Assembly (NCBI GenBank): GCA_026770025.1
Contig: JAMXDE010000015.1
Location: 1,116,001-1,180,000, forward strand
Length of the DNA stretch: 64,000 nt
Source: Craspedostauros australis
Taxonomy: Eukaryota > Bacillariophyta > Bacillariophyceae > Mastogloiales > Achnanthaceae
Direction of reading: 5' to 3'
Shown piece by piece: positions 42,088 through 53,700 of the stretch; within the stretch, counting starts at the first letter, position 1, and each line of letters starts with the position of its first letter. The translations under genes were made by a program, and so were the position numbers. The notes under the pieces are model-generated. The model made no database searches. It was not told the DNA's origin and saw only the letters and a list, made by a program, of their open reading frames with translations.

Positions 42088-45000
42088 TCACAAAATTTTC
42101 GTCTCATCATCCAACACAGCCTCACTTTCTGCGTTCACCTTCACTGTGTGAGCATCACACCACCTCTGATTCTCCCATTCCTCTTCCTCTCTCTGCAACT
42201 CCTCTTCGATTCGTTCCTTCTCTGTTCCAGCTGATTCATTGTTGGTCGCCACGACTGTGGATGCTGTTGCTGTTGCTTTGCTTGTTGGGTTGGTGTTGGT
42301 GCTGGTTTCCATCTTGCTGAGAACGGCCTCCTTCTTTTCTTTGCGTTGTTTGGCGTTGTACGCCGCAAACAGCGACGCTTTGACGCGCATGGGATTTGCG
42401 TGCAGTTGTACGTACCAGTCAGTTTTTGTTTTTTCGTCGCTCATCAGTTTCTCGTGTGCTTCGTGTTCGGATGGTCTGTTTTTCGGATCCTTCGCGGACG
42501 CTTCACTGATGTCCTTCAATTTGTCCGCGATGTAGTCTGGTAGTTTCGCTGGTTTGCGCGTTGTTTTGCTCGCCCAGCCTTGTACTGCGAGTGGTGGGTG
42601 TTCTGTTTCCGCGGTCTGGTCTTGTAGCGCCGTGGTGTGATCGGATGGCAGGTGTCGTTGTCCGTCTGCGATGGCTTTGCCGAACGCCAGCGCCTTGCTC
42701 TCCGCCGCTGTGCGCCCGAATTTTCGCGTCTTGTCCGTCTTCCTGGATGATTCGGACGTGATCGGCAGCTTCTCGGACGTGTGCGATTCTTTCTCGGTGA
42801 CGCCCAGCTCGTTGATGGTCCACCCTTCCCATTCGGCGCTTTTCACCACGACGTCTTCCGTGATGCCAGACGCGGCCACCAGTCGTGCCTGGTCATCGTC
42901 GTATTTCACCTCGTGAGTCTGACGTACCTGTTGTCCACTTGCGCGGAATCGCCGTTTTGGTGCACCAGGCAGCGTGGTGATGTTGCCTTCAAGGTCCGAC
43001 GCGTCCACTAGTACTGTTGTTGTCCCCGCGATGCTGCCGGCTTGGAGCGCGAGGAAGACTTGGAACGGGGTCTTGATGTCCTTGCCACTTTGCACGTATT
43101 TTCGCAGTACACGTGTGATGTACGCGAAGTGGGTGTCCAGCATGCTCTTACCAGTTTGGGCCTCCGTGTAGATCCACGCAATGATTTTGGCCGCGTTTCG
43201 TCGCCTGAGGTTCTTGTTCAGTTTGGATGTGATGAGCGCGATGTGCTCATGACTGGCAAAACAACACGCGTTATCGCTCTGTAGGATGATTTCAGTCACG
43301 GATGGGTAAATGTCTTTGACCTTTTTTTGCACGATCTCCAGCAGTCCACCAACTTGAAGAGTGTCTTGTGTCGGTCTTCCATCGACCACAATGTCGATGA
43401 ACCGATAAGTAAAAATGTCATTGCGACATGTGATGACCATTGCCCCAAGCAGTGACATTCCCTTCTTCCCCCAATATTCTTGTTGGGCTTCGCCTTGGCC
43501 TGTCGGTAGAATTTTTTGCTTATGGTCAAGTACCACATAAGCTTGTTTTTCATTGTCATTGATATTGTGTTGATAGAAGTCAATTTGTTGGAATTGAACT
43601 TTGGCACGCACTTTGTGAGCCATGTACTTAACAATTTCGTTGGCAAACCCTGGTGCGGCGTCAAGCATTGTTTGCAATTCGTCGTTGTTGTCCGCGAGTT
43701 CGTTGTCCTTAAGCATCGTGACAAAAGGGACAAAACGATCATCGACAAATCGCATTGCTGCTCCACAACGGTTGCATACTTTACAGGGTTGGTCATTTGT
43801 GGTGGTCGCAGAATTGTCATTTGTGATAGATGGAGCGTTGTCCAAGGAATTGGGAGTATCCTTTGTGGTGGTGGTCTTCTTCTTGCGTTTGTGTTTGTTA
43901 GTGCGTGGTTTGCGTTGGTTGGTTGATGTGCTTGTGGCCTGCTTTTCCTTTGCGGTGGTGAGCGCGAACGCGGCCGAATGCATCGGGTCATCGCAATCGC
44001 GCTGCACATGTGATGCAGTGAATTCCCATTTCACAAAGGTGACAAGCAGCTCGAGCGCATGCAAGAGGGAATCGGCTGTGCGCACATGCTGCGAGATGAC
44101 GTCGTCAGGTTCCTTGTCAGTGTTTGATGCAGGATACTTAGTCTTCAAAAGGACGGCGATGCGGGAGACTGCGCGGTTCAGTGTCTCCATCGCCATCCAA
44201 AAATGACTGTCGAAAGAAGACAACCCTGTCTTGATCTTGCTCTTGCGTGTGAGTAGCTTTGTGATGTCAGTGAATGCAGGCATTCCAACCGGGTTGCTGG
44301 TCGCGGCCGAATACATATCGAACAATTCTTTGATAGTAGTACCACCACGATCGAACACCGGCACATTCTCGAACTCCACACCATCCCACTGCACTGTGTG
44401 GCACAAGCCAGCCTTGTATGTTGTTGTGGTGACGAGAAATGAGACCACGCCGGAAAGAGCGCATGCGCTCACTCGATACTGAAGAACTCTGGGCGGCAAC
44501 ACCTCCCCTTTGGACAGCATGCCATAGTAGCGGCGCAATGTAGTGAGTTGGCTGCGTGTAACAAGTTCTCGTTTTGGTTCCACACGACCCCGCTGCTCCT
44601 CCGACAATCCCTCCAAGTGCTTTGAAAGGACAGCGGAGCAGTATGTTGGCGATGCAGACGCCGCGAGAATGGCTCTTGCAGCGATGGCCAGTGCCTTTTC
44701 GCCACGAAGGCATATGTTGTAGAAGTTAGGTCCAAGTGTTAGCGGCGTCAGGTCCACTCCAGCGCGAACGAATGGTACCACCTGCTCCATCTGGCGAGCG
44801 GGCGCCTCCTCTCCAGGGAGGAGGACATCCCAAAGTGCACAGGCAATCACAACCCACACCTTCTTGGTTTTGCTCCATGTTTGCCTGTCGTATGGACTCC
44901 CGAGCACGAAGCCCCTTTTCGGCATCAGCCTCAAAACGGAAGGATCGATGTCAGACTTAAGTGCATCCATGGTAGCAACTACTGCATTGCGGCGCCACTC

Positions 45001-45582
45001 CTCCGCATCTTTTTTGCCTGACGTCGAGCGACCGTCTTTGCACTTCCTGCTTGGTTGCTTCTTCCTGCGATTGCGCCTGTCCATGTAGTCTTCGTCACTG
45101 CCATCGTCGCAATCTGGCTCCAATGCAACTGGGCGAGGGCGCCGGACAACCCTAACAGGGCTGGGTGGGTTGGAGAGAGGCACAGCAGGAGGCGGTACGT
45201 TCACGGTAACGTTAACCAATGTCGCATCACTGACACCTCGTCCCTCCGAATGCACCTCAATGTGTGAGTCGTCAATGATGCCTCCCTTATCGTCTACGAT
45301 GTGTACGTAGACGTGGAGCTCATGAGCATGTGCATCCGCATCGTTTGGGACAAGGCTGCTGTCTACTGCCTGCATGGGCTTCACACCAACAACTTGCTTG
45401 ATGGTGATCGGCTTGCGCAACACAGCAGACGGCTTGTCAAGCAACAAATGCTCCGTGGCAGGAAGCAGATTCCCCTTGGAGTCGAAGGGAGGATCAGACG
45501 CAAGTTGAGCGGAACGAGGTTTCTTCCTTGGCGAGGGGTTGACATCCTTGGAAAGGGCTTTCGGGGTGGAGGAGGTGAGCAT
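42088..45582 (-). CDS. DDE-type transposase of the 6-kb transposon
   Basis: Intact frame. An upstream Met at 45687 is possible, but the Met at 45582 starts a more protein-like N-terminus; this gives 1164 residues. The N-terminal part is Pro/Lys rich with a basic stretch (M-D-R-R-N-R-R-K-K near 45085-45050). The middle has a Cys-rich motif C..C.RCGA (possible zinc site, near 43770) preceded by a Lys-rich tract. A core with V-L-D-H-K-Q-K (first Asp), E-Y-W-G-K-K-G, L-Q-S-D-N-A (second Asp) and E-A-Q-T-G-K-S-M-L-D fits an RNase-H-fold DDE/D nuclease. The C-terminus is Glu rich. It would bind the inverted repeats and cut and paste the element. I cannot name the superfamily. The intact frame and recognisable repeats suggest recent activity. 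Confidence 0.78.
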   Translation of the reverse strand: MLTSSTPKALSKDVNPSPRKKPRSAQLASDPPFDSKGNLLPATEHLLLDKPSAVLRKPITIKQVVGVKPMQAVDSSLVPNDADAHAHELHVYVHIVDDKGGIIDDSHIEVHSEGRGVSDATLVNVTVNVPPPAVPLSNPPSPVRVVRRPRPVALEPDCDDGSDEDYMDRRNRRKKQPSRKCKDGRSTSGKKDAEEWRRNAVVATMDALKSDIDPSVLRLMPKRGFVLGSPYDRQTWSKTKKVWVVIACALWDVLLPGEEAPARQMEQVVPFVRAGVDLTPLTLGPNFYNICLRGEKALAIAARAILAASASPTYCSAVLSKHLEGLSEEQRGRVEPKRELVTRSQLTTLRRYYGMLSKGEVLPPRVLQYRVSACALSGVVSFLVTTTTYKAGLCHTVQWDGVEFENVPVFDRGGTTIKELFDMYSAATSNPVGMPAFTDITKLLTRKSKIKTGLSSFDSHFWMAMETLNRAVSRIAVLLKTKYPASNTDKEPDDVISQHVRTADSLLHALELLVTFVKWEFTASHVQRDCDDPMHSAAFALTTAKEKQATSTSTNQRKPRTNKHKRKKKTTTTKDTPNSLDNAPSITNDNSATTTNDQPCKVCNRCGAAMRFVDDRFVPFVTMLKDNELADNNDELQTMLDAAPGFANEIVKYMAHKVRAKVQFQQIDFYQHNINDNEKQAYVVLDHKQKILPTGQGEAQQEYWGKKGMSLLGAMVITCRNDIFTYRFIDIVVDGRPTQDTLQVGGLLEIVQKKVKDIYPSVTEIILQSDNACCFASHEHIALITSKLNKNLRRRNAAKIIAWIYTEAQTGKSMLDTHFAYITRVLRKYVQSGKDIKTPFQVFLALQAGSIAGTTTVLVDASDLEGNITTLPGAPKRRFRASGQQVRQTHEVKYDDDQARLVAASGITEDVVVKSAEWEGWTINELGVTEKESHTSEKLPITSESSRKTDKTRKFGRTAAESKALAFGKAIADGQRHLPSDHTTALQDQTAETEHPPLAVQGWASKTTRKPAKLPDYIADKLKDISEASAKDPKNRPSEHEAHEKLMSDEKTKTDWYVQLHANPMRVKASLFAAYNAKQRKEKKEAVLSKMETSTNTNPTSKATATASTVVATNNESAGTEKERIEEELQREEEEWENQRWCDAHTVKVNAESEAVLDDETKIL

Positions 45583-46097
45583 GATGGCGATGATAGTGGA
45601 GTAGAGGAGTTGGTGTGGTGGGGTGGATGGCTTGCACGAGTCTGAGGAAAAGTGACCATACAAGATCACGCAGTGATAGGTAGACAATGGAGTAACAACA
45701 ACGACGACTTCCGTAGTCGGAACCAGTAATGCTACTCATGCTATTTGTGCAACAACCGTGCGTGTGGGACGATACCACGACTATACATAACATGAGCCGA
45801 GAAAACACTGAAACGGCGCCAAAATGTGACGATGGATTTTGTGGACAGATGATGATGGTGTGTGATGTGTTTCCATCTTTGTGATGTGTTCAGTTTGTGG
45901 AGGCTCAAAACGCCGATTGTTGTTACCAGTGCTAACGTGGGATTAACGCGTTTCAAACGATCGAGTTGGGAGGAAGCAGCCGAAACACCAGCGTGAATAG
46001 ATACCTTTTGTATTTTGCACAGAACATTATAGAACATTCCAAAATCAAAGGCGACGTATCGTTGACTTCGACTCATGGGACCACAAAAACATGAATG

Positions 46098-46255
46098 ATC
46101 CATAAAACTTAAAACATAAACTATAGCAATATGGACTTTATTTTTTCGTCATACCGTGATGGTTAGTATTCTTAATTTGTGGGTGGCTTTCCATATATCC
46201 AGAAAAAGTTGACATGCCTGATTACGGACTGCAGGTCGACTCACTCGAGGGGGTC
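46098..46255 (-). repeat. Right terminal inverted repeat of the 6-kb transposon
   Basis: Reverse complement of 40242-40398 with scattered substitutions in the inner half. Confidence 0.88.
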
Positions 46256-46632
46256 CTATGCACGAGCATGCTCCGGGCTTCCACGATGCCTTCAGTTGGA
46301 TGCTGCTGCTTCCTCTCCTCCCAATGTCGCGATACAGCTTCCCGAGATTACGATCTATTGGAGCGAAACCAGTCACGAGGACTCGGCTGAGTCACGAGCA
46401 GCAGCAAACGACAACAGCCACAGAAAAGGCACAGAAGGTGCAACGCAAAGAAAAGGAAAAAGAAACAAACCGGACACAATCCGCAAATCAACACACTAAG
46501 ATACGACTTTATACCTACCACCGTCTCCGTTTCAATACGATCCACGAGTGTTCGGCAGAGCCTTCCAATCCAGACTGATGTCGTTCCCTCCTTTTCGGCG
46601 GATTCTGGTTAGAGTAGTTGCACACAACTACA
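46256..46632. other. Spacer between two transposons
   Basis: Host or older TE sequence separating the 6-kb and 1.4-kb elements. No gene is seen. Confidence 0.4.
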
Positions 46633-48037
46633 GTGACGGAACCTGCAGCCGGTCCCGGGGTGGTGGCAACATAGGAAGCTTTCGACCAAACCACTCACAT
46701 ATTCATAAACTAGATAAAAATACAAGATGTTATGTGAACGTCGATTTTGCTCTAAGGCCTTATTCTAATTTTTATGGACCCTTCGATTTTGCGCTCATCT
46801 AAACGCAACTAGCGCACTACGGCCAGATTCGGCGTCTTGATGTCTTGACAGTGATCGCCAAAAGAGGGATTGTTGACATCATTTTCATCCTAAATCTATT
46901 TATTTAGTCCCTGCATCGCAGCTCTGGCTCTTTGCTGCAATTGTGTCCTCACATTTTGTCCCACCAACCCAGGAGATTCCGTATTCTCTTTCATTGTTTG
47001 TGTCTCGCACGCAATTTGCTCCGATTCTTCGTTTTCTTCTGGTTCCAACGCGATTTCCTCCTCTTCTGCTGTTGTGTGTTGTGCAGGCACGATCTCCGCG
47101 TCAGCGCTGTTCCCGTTCGTCGGTGGTTGGGTGTTCGTTGTGTTCGTTGTGTTCGTTGCATTTTTGTTGGAGCGTGCAATTCTGTTCGTTGTTGGTAAGA
47201 ATCTCAACGTCACACTCGTTGTCGAAGGTCGTGCCTCTGAGCACAGGAGGCAAGAGCCCGTCTGTTGAAGGTGGCGGAACGTGCTGCTTACCATCCATAT
47301 TCAATGAAAGCAACAGCTTCTCAGCAGTAGATGGCATGAATAGTTCCTTGCAATCAATTGGATTGGATGGGAAGGGGTGCAAGGATGGAGGGGATGGCAA
47401 ACGTTGCTTCTTGGAGGGAAAGGATTGGCATCCTTGGACGCAGCTTTCGTGGTCGAGACAAGCATGAAGTTGATTGAAACTGATGGGTAGATGGAGAAGA
47501 CTAGTAGTGATGGAAGTGAATTGAGGAGGAGGAGTGCAAGAAGGTGACAATACGAGCACTACATGAACATGCGACAAGCACAGCACACCACAGACAAGCA
47601 AAGGTTGATTCTGTGCCGAAATGTGAGGAGATTCGCCACATGCGACCAGAGTCAACAATTTGAATGTAATTATTAACGTCTAAGAACGGTAAGTGGAGAG
47701 ATAGTGTGTTCGAACAGGTCAAAGGTGGACGTCGCGGAACTCCCAAATCCTGTCCGCAACCCGTAAAACAAGTTCTTTCCCGAACGTGTCTGCGCACATT
47801 GCGTTGTTTGCGTCGGAAAAACTAATAAATGTCGATATGTCGCGACGAAGCAGCGTGCATATTCGACCAAGAGGACCGTAAATCTACGAAGCTCCATAAA
47901 AATTAAAATGAGACATTAAAGCAAAATTTACGTCCTTGGTCCATCTTATAATTTCTCTAGTTTATGAATATGTGAGCGGTTTGGTCGAAAGCTCCGTATG
48001 TTGCCAGCACCTCAGGACCGACTGCAGGTCCCGTCAC
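46633..48037. mobile_element. Internally deleted 1.4-kb relative of the DNA transposon
   Basis: About 146-bp inverted repeats at 46633-46778 and 47892-48037 match each other (outer GTGACGG.ACCTGCAG, inner TTTTTATGGA) and share end motifs with the 6-kb element, but are diverged from it. No clear target duplication was found. The interior encodes fragments resembling the first and last parts of the transposase on the minus strand. Confidence 0.72.
46896..47658 (-). pseudogene. Remnant transposase: N- and C-terminal parts without the catalytic core
   Basis: Two overlapping minus-strand frames (47658-47101 and 47294-46896). The first has S-K-K-Q-R-L-P...L-F-M-P-S-T-A-E-K-L-L-L, which parallels P-R-K-K-P-R-S...L-L-P-A-T-E-H-L-L-L near the start of the intact transposase. 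The second has an acidic Glu-rich stretch followed by a basic tail, similar in composition to the transposase C-terminus. No DDE motif is present. The similarity is weak and judged by eye. Confidence 0.5.
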
Positions 48038-48812
48038 GTAAGTGAGTCTTACAATTGCAAACTACGATTGCACAAGTACCACTGCATAAACTGGTCGTAT
48101 TTTCGTCTCTTCACAAATTGCCGGGGTGGTGCTTTCTGTGATTGCAAACCCCATCGAACAGGATGGCGGCACTTGCTTGGCTGGGTGGTCCAAATCGTGA
48201 AACATGATGAAGTAGGCGCAACGAATACATGCACATGTCCGAATAAGTTACCTACACCCGAGCAGATCAGCAAGCATGAGGCATGTGCAAACTTCCAGGC
48301 GACGGCAAAGACCCTCCAGCGCTCATGACGGCCGGACGCGCCCACACTGCTGCTTCTGAAGAAAAGTCAGGATCCAATCTCCAACTTCACCTCCAAGAAT
48401 AGTCGATGGGAACAAGAGGAAGCCACCTCCAGAATCATCGAGGCAGAATGGAAACGAGGCTCTTTCGCCTGTGCATAATGACATCTTCTTTCATGGCGCC
48501 TTACACGTAGCAATGACGGTCATGGCGCGAAGGCTCACCTCAACATAAGGTATGCCGCGGATGTTGAAATCGGCGCGGTGCTCATGGTTGTTTCTTCCAA
48601 TGCTTTCCAATGTTGTATACTATTGCATTATGTAACATGTAGTTGAGTTGACTTGAGTTGAACCATTCGTTCTGAACATGGATTGCATCTGTGCTGTCTT
48701 GCTGCTGCGGAAGATGCGACCGTCTGATCATGCGCGTAGATGTGGACACATGCTGATATTCGTACTCCCACTCCTGTTCACACCCTGAGATTGCAGTCTG
48801 CCATTTCATTTT
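48038..48812. other. Intergenic, no supported gene
   Basis: A 775-bp stretch between the 1.4-kb element and the Cys-rich protein gene; no gene or repeat recognised. Confidence 0.45.
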
Positions 48813-49718
48813 TCAAGAGCATGCATCGTTATTTCGTCCAGGGCAGTCGTTGGATGGGCTGTCGATGGTGTAAGTCTGGCCAGGAGAGCCGATGCACATG
48901 TCTGTCATCACGCAGTCCTTGCAGCTGTTTGCAGGCGCGCAGGTGTTGGCTGTGATGACCAGATCATCAACCGCCGAGTTGGCGTTGGCAACACCATTGC
49001 AGCTGTCTCGTGACAAGCATGCACCACTGCCGATGGTGATACTGCCAATAGTCTTGCCCAGGCCAGCGTGGACATTCTGACACGAGCGTTGTCCCTGACA
49101 AGCGTTTTTCCCCACGTCGATGTTGGCAAGCGTCGGTGTGGCGATACTGGTAGACTGGGCAGCACGGATTCCAAGGTCTTTGCAGCCGTCCACACCGTTG
49201 CATCCTCCGCCTTGGATCCGGATGTTGCCGTAGATGTTCTGCCCAAGGTTCTCGCAGCTGTTTGTGCTGGTGCATGCGGCTGGCCCGATGATCTGGTAGC
49301 CAATGATGGCTGTGGCGCCAGGAGGGTTGGAAAAAGATCGAAGATTCTTGCAGGAACTCGGTCCCAGACAACTGCCAAGGATGATGGTATCCTTTGAAAC
49401 CCCTTCACAGGAATTATTGCTTGCACATGAGTCTGGGGTGATGGTGATGATGTTGCCCCCAAGAGTGCAACCGAGAGTTCCTTGGCAGCAGGCCCCGCCC
49501 ACATCACCGCATTGCATGGATAGGTTTGCGGCATTCGCAGTGAGAAGGATGCCATCACCTTCGAGGGCAGTGAGGATGGCTGCGATTGCTCGGGGGTCGT
49601 TCTTAATGCGATCGAATCGTACCTGCGCCTGTTGCTGCGATGCCTGGCTGCCTTGGTCGTCATCGCATCCGAAGATGCTCTTCACAAATCTGTCCTTGTT
49701 GCTTGGGAGTATCAACAT
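48813..49718 (-). CDS. Cys-rich repeat protein (301 aa), function unknown
   Basis: Single open frame. After a short N-terminus (about 1-70, no clear signal peptide) the chain consists of about seven Cys-rich units of 25-35 residues, each with C......SC.(D/N/G)(L/V) spaced by Gly/Ile-rich beta-strand-like segments (for example I-T-I-G-S-G-A-C). This looks like a beta-helix or disulfide-stabilised surface protein, a type common in stramenopile algae, but I do not recognise a named family. The absent signal peptide suggests an unseen upstream exon or a truncated copy. The gene sits between two mobile elements, so it may be a displaced fragment. Confidence 0.6.
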   Translation of the reverse strand: MLILPSNKDRFVKSIFGCDDDQGSQASQQQAQVRFDRIKNDPRAIAAILTALEGDGILLTANAANLSMQCGDVGGACCQGTLGCTLGGNIITITPDSCASNNSCEGVSKDTIILGSCLGPSSCKNLRSFSNPPGATAIIGYQIIGPAACTSTNSCENLGQNIYGNIRIQGGGCNGVDGCKDLGIRAAQSTSIATPTLANIDVGKNACQGQRSCQNVHAGLGKTIGSITIGSGACLSRDSCNGVANANSAVDDLVITANTCAPANSCKDCVMTDMCIGSPGQTYTIDSPSNDCPGRNNDACS

Positions 49719-50069
49719 CTAGATCGAAATTAGGTACCCATCTCCCATGACTGAAACGTGATTCACTATTTTTTGATTCGACTCGATTTGAGAGTATAGT
49801 CGAGTGAGTCTTGATACACGATTGATATTCGGTCACTACGGTCATCGAACATGACGTAGGCACTGACATCATCGTATGACGTCAGAGGATCGGTCATTGT
49901 GATCCTCGGAATCGAGATTATGTTTTAGTCATGGTACACTGACCTGTCTAGCCATGCCGAGTGCATCATCGAGCACGTGGTAACAATACTTAGGATCCAG
50001 AACAACATCGTCAGAGGTGATGCATGCACCTTGTCGACGTAGACGGATCAATCCATATGTGATCAAACA
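49719..50069. other. Spacer left of the copia element, with a CRE palindrome
   Basis: Contains TGACGTCA at 49877-49884 upstream of the Cys-rich gene and TACGTCA-like half sites nearby. Part of it could belong to the LTR of the neighbouring second copia element (see findings). Confidence 0.35.
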
Positions 50070-50074
50070 GAGAT

Positions 50075-50704
50075 TGTTAGAACGTAATCGTAGATGGGTT
50101 TGAAGATACCGCACCGAGAACGTAGAGTGATCAAGTCGTTGTTGTTGGTGAGGAGAGTGTTGGTTTACTGTGTTATTCGTATGGTAGTTGGAATGCTGTC
50201 GAGCTCACAAGATTGTCTTCTTGGAACTGTGAGCATGAGAGAGGCATGACATGATCTCATGCAATTGCAAGTAAAAATAACACGGAGACAACACGACAAA
50301 TGTGCGTGTTACTGCGTGAAGATGAGGTGCAAAAGTCAATGAACAAAACACCGCGATAGCCCGTGTTGTAAATTACGTCTTCTCACGATGTTGCTAGTAG
50401 TACGATCGCACGATTGATCGTATTCACTTGAGAAGGTCAGGGCAAGATTCGCACGTGTCACACCCAAGATCCAAGTCTGTCCTGATTGGGCAGATTGGCT
50501 CATCTTGGCAAGAAATCAATTTCCACGACATTTTTGGATCTGTGATTGAGGGAAAACGATTCTTGCGACGCGAAATGCGACACAAATCTGACACAACGGA
50601 TTTTCGACCAAAATTTCCGTTCGGAACGGAAAAGGTAAGAAAAGTGAAGATTTCTGATTGGTCGACGGGTGTCGCTATTGTTAGAGATTTAGCGTGCGCT
50701 AATA
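50075..50704 (-). repeat. 3' LTR of the complete copia element
   Basis: 630 bp; in element orientation it begins TATTAGC and ends CTAACA. Identical to the 5' LTR except for one base. Confidence 0.95.
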
Positions 50705-50714
50705 CTCCCCAAAG
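50705..50714 (-). other. Polypurine tract of the complete copia element
   Basis: In element orientation CTTTGGGGAG directly precedes the 3' LTR, the expected site of plus-strand priming. The pol stop codon lies about 15 nt upstream. Confidence 0.75.
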
Positions 50715-50728
50715 CGTGTCCCGGACAT

Positions 50729-53700
50729 TCAGGTCTTGTAGGTCGGGGAAGAGGACTCGGTGTGTCCTTTCCAGAAGAGGATGGGCTTCACGAGGGGCCA
50801 GAAGACAGCCCATGGAAGGAACTTCGTCATCACGTCGGCGACGTTCTGCGTGCCGGGGATCTTGATGAAGTAGAGGATGCCAGCGGCGACAGCGGACCGG
50901 ACGCGATGGTAGGCCAGTGCGTTGTGGCGCTTGGAGAGCATGCTCTTGGGGACCGTGGAGGAGGTGATGACGGACTGATTGTCACCCAGCATCCAGCTGG
51001 GGCCGTCGATCGGAATGCCCATTTCACGAAGGGCAAGACGGAGGGAGATGATCTGCTCCGTAGCTTGACGGGCAGCGACGAACTCGGACCCGTAGGTGGC
51101 GGTCTCAACTGTGCCTTGACGCTTGGAGAACCATTCGATGGGGGTCTGGTTGACCAGATGGAGGGCACCGGTGGCCGATCTGCCAGTGACTTGGCAGTGG
51201 AGAAGGTTGGCGTCGACGAACGTGGTGGTTCGGACAGGTTTGCCTTTCGGCTCGGGGATGTCGTCCGGAATCTCCTCGGAGGTCTTCCCGTAGACGGAGT
51301 AGATCCAGTCATGGTTGGGAACCTCGTAGTGAAGATCGAAGCGGGGAACGCAGGTGCGGAAGCGGATGGCAGCATCAGGGTGCTTGCGAAGGTATCCGTA
51401 GATGCGCTTTGCGCGATCCAGATGACCTTGGCGAGGAGCTGAGCGGAAGCGTGCCAGCGTCATGACGGCGACAGAGATGTCAAACCGTCCGAGAGAGATG
51501 CACCACTGGAGTGCACCGATGAGCGACATGAACTTGCGTTTGTCGGTTTCGCTAAGTTCGGAAGAGGTGTCGAGCTCCGGACTGTCGGCCTTGTCGAGAG
51601 GGCAGCTGATCTTGCGGGGAAGCTCGCCGAACATGCGTTCGTAGTTCTCCATCATCCGCTTGATGTAGGATTGCGGAGAGAGCTTGAGAGTGCCGTCGGG
51701 ATCACGGCCGAAGTCAGCACCGAGATGGTACTTGATAGGACCAACTCCCTTGAGCTGGTACCCGTACTTCGAAGAGAGGATGTCGAAGAAAGCCTTGGGG
51801 TCGGCCATCGTCGCGGTGAGGTCATCGACGTAGACGCAGACGTACTCCCAATGGGAGTTGGCGTCACGCATCCAGACGTCGGGATCGGAGCGGCATTGGA
51901 GGAAACCCATGTCGCGAAGGGTGTCGGCGAGAGCCTCATGGAATCGGGCGCCCGATGTGCGCAGGCCGTAGAGTGCCTTGACTATCTGCATGGTATGACC
52001 AGCGAAGTCACCGAATTCGTCACCAGCGATGAAGCAGATGCGTTCTTGAGTGAAGGCCTCAAGATACGCATTGCCAATGTCTCCAACCCATGTTGGAATG
52101 CCGTTGAGTTCGCCGGTGAGGAGGGAGAGGCGGAGAGAGCGAAGACTGACCACACCTGCGTAGGATGCATCCTTGCAGGGGTCGGTGAGGTGACCACCAG
52201 CGACGCAGCGCGCCTTGTGACGGAGGTCATGCTTCACAGCATAGACCCATTGGAGGCGGATCTTCTGGAAGCCGGAAGGGACAGGGGCGCCTTTGCCGAG
52301 AGACTTGAAGGTGTGGTACCCGAAGAGTTGGTCCATTTCCTTCTTCTCGGCATCGGCCCAGAGAGTGTTGCCGTTCTTGTCGTCGAGTCGCATCGCTTCC
52401 TTGTGGTTGCGAGGGACTTGGACACCGAACTGGAAGGTAGGGGCGTGGTTGAAGGTCTTGGACTTGGCGACGTGGACTTGTCGCTCGAGACGATTGGTGC
52501 GGATGGCGAGGCGCTTGAGGCGCTTCCAGCCAGGCTCGTCGAGCAGCTCGTGGCGGCGGCCGTAGGCAGCGCATGAGACGGGATCATCCTGGATCATGAT
52601 GGAGAGTGGTTCCGTGGAGGTGGAGCCGTCTCCCCATTTCACGATGACGTTGAAGCTTGATCCCTTGTAGGAGGGAGAGGAAGATGAGAGAGGACCCTCG
52701 TGTCCGATGATGGAGTCGAACTCCCACTTGGCGTCGGGGTCGTCGTTGTGCTCCTGTTGCCGTTCGATGATGTCGGCGAGCTCAACGTAGGAGATGAGGT
52801 CATGCGTCTCCCCATCGGCCAGTGCGAGTAGCATCTTGATACGTTGGTGGTTGGCTGCGTCAAGGTCATTGACCTTTTGCACCACCTCCGCTTTGACTTG
52901 TTGGCCATCCTTCTCGTGGATGAAGGTCATCCCAACAAGATCCTCGGGAGAGAACTTCGGGATGTGGACCTTGGCATTCCCCACTGTTTCAGGGTCTGTG
53001 CCGCGGCGGTCAGCCAGGATGGAATCGGCGAGGGAGTGTACGATGGGGTCGGAGTCAGGAGGGACGGAGATGTCGTCGTCTGGCTCCCCATTCGCCACAT
53101 TCATGGCATCAGAGCCATCGTCCTCCCCAACAATGGGGAAGGGGAAGTCCGCACGAAGATTGCGGGTGGCAGAGTCGTCGGCAGGTCGGATGGCAGACCG
53201 AGGAAGAAGTCGCTGGGTCTCGTCGTCGAGGACCCAGAAGGTAAGATCATCGCCTTTGTGCAGGCAGGGACCGGCCCAGCGCCCACTGCGCTCCTTGGAC
53301 TGGCTGGGGAAGGTGGGGTTGTCAACCCGGTAGTAGACAGGTTGCCACCATCGGTAGGACAGGAACTTGGAGATGTCCGGTCGCTGTCCGAAGGCGGCTT
53401 GGAGGGGGGTGATGGAGCCAGCGGTGACCTGCGCGATGTGATTGAAGAGATCAACCACATAGAGCGTGCAGATCAGCCAGAAGCGGTCGGGAGTACCCGT
53501 GCGATCCATCACACCGTTGGTTGTGCGTTTGATATCCTGGATCCGGCGTTCCGCGCCGTTCTGGTGTTGATGTTCCGGCTCACTCTGGTGATCACGGATG
53601 TGATACTGCCGGAGGATCTCCATAACCTTGTTACCGATCTGCGCCTTGGCGTTGTCGGACATCAGTAGGTCGGGAGCCCCGTGGCGTCGGATGAAGTCAC

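Larger units (their letters stand above)
40242..46255. mobile_element. DNA transposon, 6.0 kb, with ~157-bp terminal inverted repeats
   Basis: The sequence at 40242-40398 recurs in reverse complement at 46098-46255, nearly identical over the outer 60 bp and about 85-90% over the rest. The element starts GACCCCCTCGAG on both sides and is flanked by CTAT at 40238-40241 and 46256-46259, a candidate 4-bp target duplication. It carries one large transposase gene on the minus strand and a 1.6-kb stretch without clear coding. The superfamily is not assigned; long inverted repeats recall Mutator-like elements, but the short duplication does not. Confidence 0.82.
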
